Below are positions 5,416-6,177 of a stretch of 6,177 nt of DNA, piece by piece. This DNA is from Planctomycetaceae bacterium (GTDB lineage Bacteria > Planctomycetota > UBA1135 > GCA-002686595), in contig JABWBL010000223.1 in the NCBI GenBank assembly GCA_013360535.1, positions 1 through 6,177 of the forward strand, given 5' to 3'. A program made the translations under genes and the position numbers. Under the pieces are notes generated by a model that had not been told where the DNA came from, searched no databases, and was given only the letters and a program-made list of their open reading frames with translations. Every line of letters begins with the position of its first letter. Within the stretch, counting starts at the first letter, position 1.

Positions 5416-6177
5416 TCAGCGTTTCGCCGCCGCCGGGCGCTCGAGGTCGAGGCCGACGGGGACGCCGAGGCGGTGGTCGGTGAAGGTGAAGAGCGGGCGC
5501 GAGCGGCCGGAGCTCGCGTCGAACTCGTGCAGGGTGCCGCCCCAGGCGAGGGCGACCAGGCGACCGGAGGCGTCGATGTCGAGCGCGTGCGCGGGGTGCT
5601 CGATGCCCCACGGGATGCGGCGCAGGACCTTGGCGTTGGAGGGGTCGAGCTCGACGAGCTCGTCCTTCTTGGCCTCGTTGGTCGCGGACAGGCACCACAA
5701 CTGCTTGCCGTCGCGCGTGAAGGCGAGGCTGCGCGGGGCGAGGTCGCCGGGCAGCTCGCCGACGAGGTCGAGTTCGCCGCGCTTGAGCTTCACGCGCACG
5801 AGCTTGCGCAAGCCGCTGACTTCGGTCTGCGTCGCCCACAGCTCACCCGTCTTCGGGTGGAACTCGAGGCTGTCGAGCCAGCCGGGGAAACGTGTCGAGC
5901 TCGTTTCCTTCCCATCGGCGAGCGACACGGTCTGCACGAGCGTGACCTGCCTGTTGGGGCTGACGTTCACGAGCCGCGCGACAAGCGCGCTCTGTCCGTC
6001 GGGCAGGAGCACGACCTCGAGCGGCTGGTGATCGTTCGGCGAATCGAAAGGCAGGTCGATGGCGCGCTCGACCGTTCCCGTCGCGAGGTCGAAGCGCGCG
6101 AGCGTGCCGCCGGGCCGGTCCTCGTTCCCGGTGGCGATCACCCACGCGCCGGTGCCCGGCGTCGGCGCGCTCGCGGG
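5416..6177 (-). CDS. Beta-propeller-like protein (WD40/SMP-30-like repeats), 5' partial
   Basis: The frame is open from the right edge to the TGA at 5418-5416, giving 253 residues; the true start lies beyond 6177. A GTG at 6141-6139 could serve as a start but would cut into the strand A-W-V-I-A-T-G-N, so I treat it as internal. The sequence shows blade-like repeats about 40-50 residues apart, numbered from the window edge: G-T-L-A-R-F-D-L-A-T-G (24-34), L-E-V-V-L-L-P-D-G-Q (53-62), L-D-S-L-E-F-H-P-K-T-G-E-L-W (101-114), S-L-A-F-T-R-D-G-K-Q-L-W (150-161), V-E-L-D-P-S-N-A-K-V (175-184), and L-D-I-D-A-S-G-R-L-V (199-208) followed by L-H-E-F-D-A-S-S-G (216-224). These are typical of seven-bladed propellers used for binding or scaffolding; some relatives are lactonases. 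No catalytic residues can be assigned. It may be extracytoplasmic, but its N-terminus is not visible. Confidence 0.8.
   Translation of the reverse strand, partial: PASAPTPGTGAWVIATGNEDRPGGTLARFDLATGTVERAIDLPFDSPNDHQPLEVVLLPDGQSALVARLVNVSPNRQVTLVQTVSLADGKETSSTRFPGWLDSLEFHPKTGELWATQTEVSGLRKLVRVKLKRGELDLVGELPGDLAPRSLAFTRDGKQLWCLSATNEAKKDELVELDPSNAKVLRRIPWGIEHPAHALDIDASGRLVALAWGGTLHEFDASSGRSRPLFTFTDHRLGVPVGLDLERPAAAKR

Overview
High-GC bacterial chromosome, most likely a planctomycete. The main clue is the C-terminal module of the secreted protein at 4362-5396 (Y-C-T-A-K-V-N-S-L-G-C ... G-L-E-F-T-L-A-P). I recall this module from many predicted exported proteins of Planctomycetota, especially the Saltatorellus/Engelhardtia-like group. 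That placement is from memory, not a search. Long open antisense frames across the real genes also fit a strongly GC-biased genome. I see no RNA gene, mobile element or CRISPR array.

Left half (1-2437, minus strand): a three-gene operon for a thiamine-diphosphate 2-oxoacid dehydrogenase complex, transcribed right to left. It runs E1-alpha (1319-2437), E1-beta (312-1286), then the lipoyl-bearing start of E2 (284 to the window edge), with gaps of 32 and 27 bases. Motifs in all three subunits fit the branched-chain 2-oxoacid dehydrogenase type better than the pyruvate type. The rest of E2, and possibly E3, lie beyond base 1.

Middle (2438-2649): a 212-base divergent intergenic region. It holds a nested inverted repeat just upstream of E1-alpha and, for the rightward gene, a candidate -10 element inside an 11-base motif. 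The same 11 bases recur upstream of the next rightward gene.

Right half: two rightward genes, then one convergent leftward gene. Gene 2650-4278 encodes a membrane-anchored protein made largely of carboxypeptidase-regulatory-like beta-sandwich repeats. Gene 4362-5396 encodes a secreted two-module protein with a strong Shine-Dalgarno sequence. Gene 5416-6177 (minus, 5' end outside the window) encodes a beta-propeller-like protein. These three look like envelope or extracellular proteins of unknown role and have no visible functional link to the dehydrogenase operon.

Overall this is an ordinary metabolic operon beside lineage-typical envelope genes. I found no convincing new system. The points most worth checking are the shared upstream 11-mer, the E1-alpha leader structure and the secreted C-terminal module.
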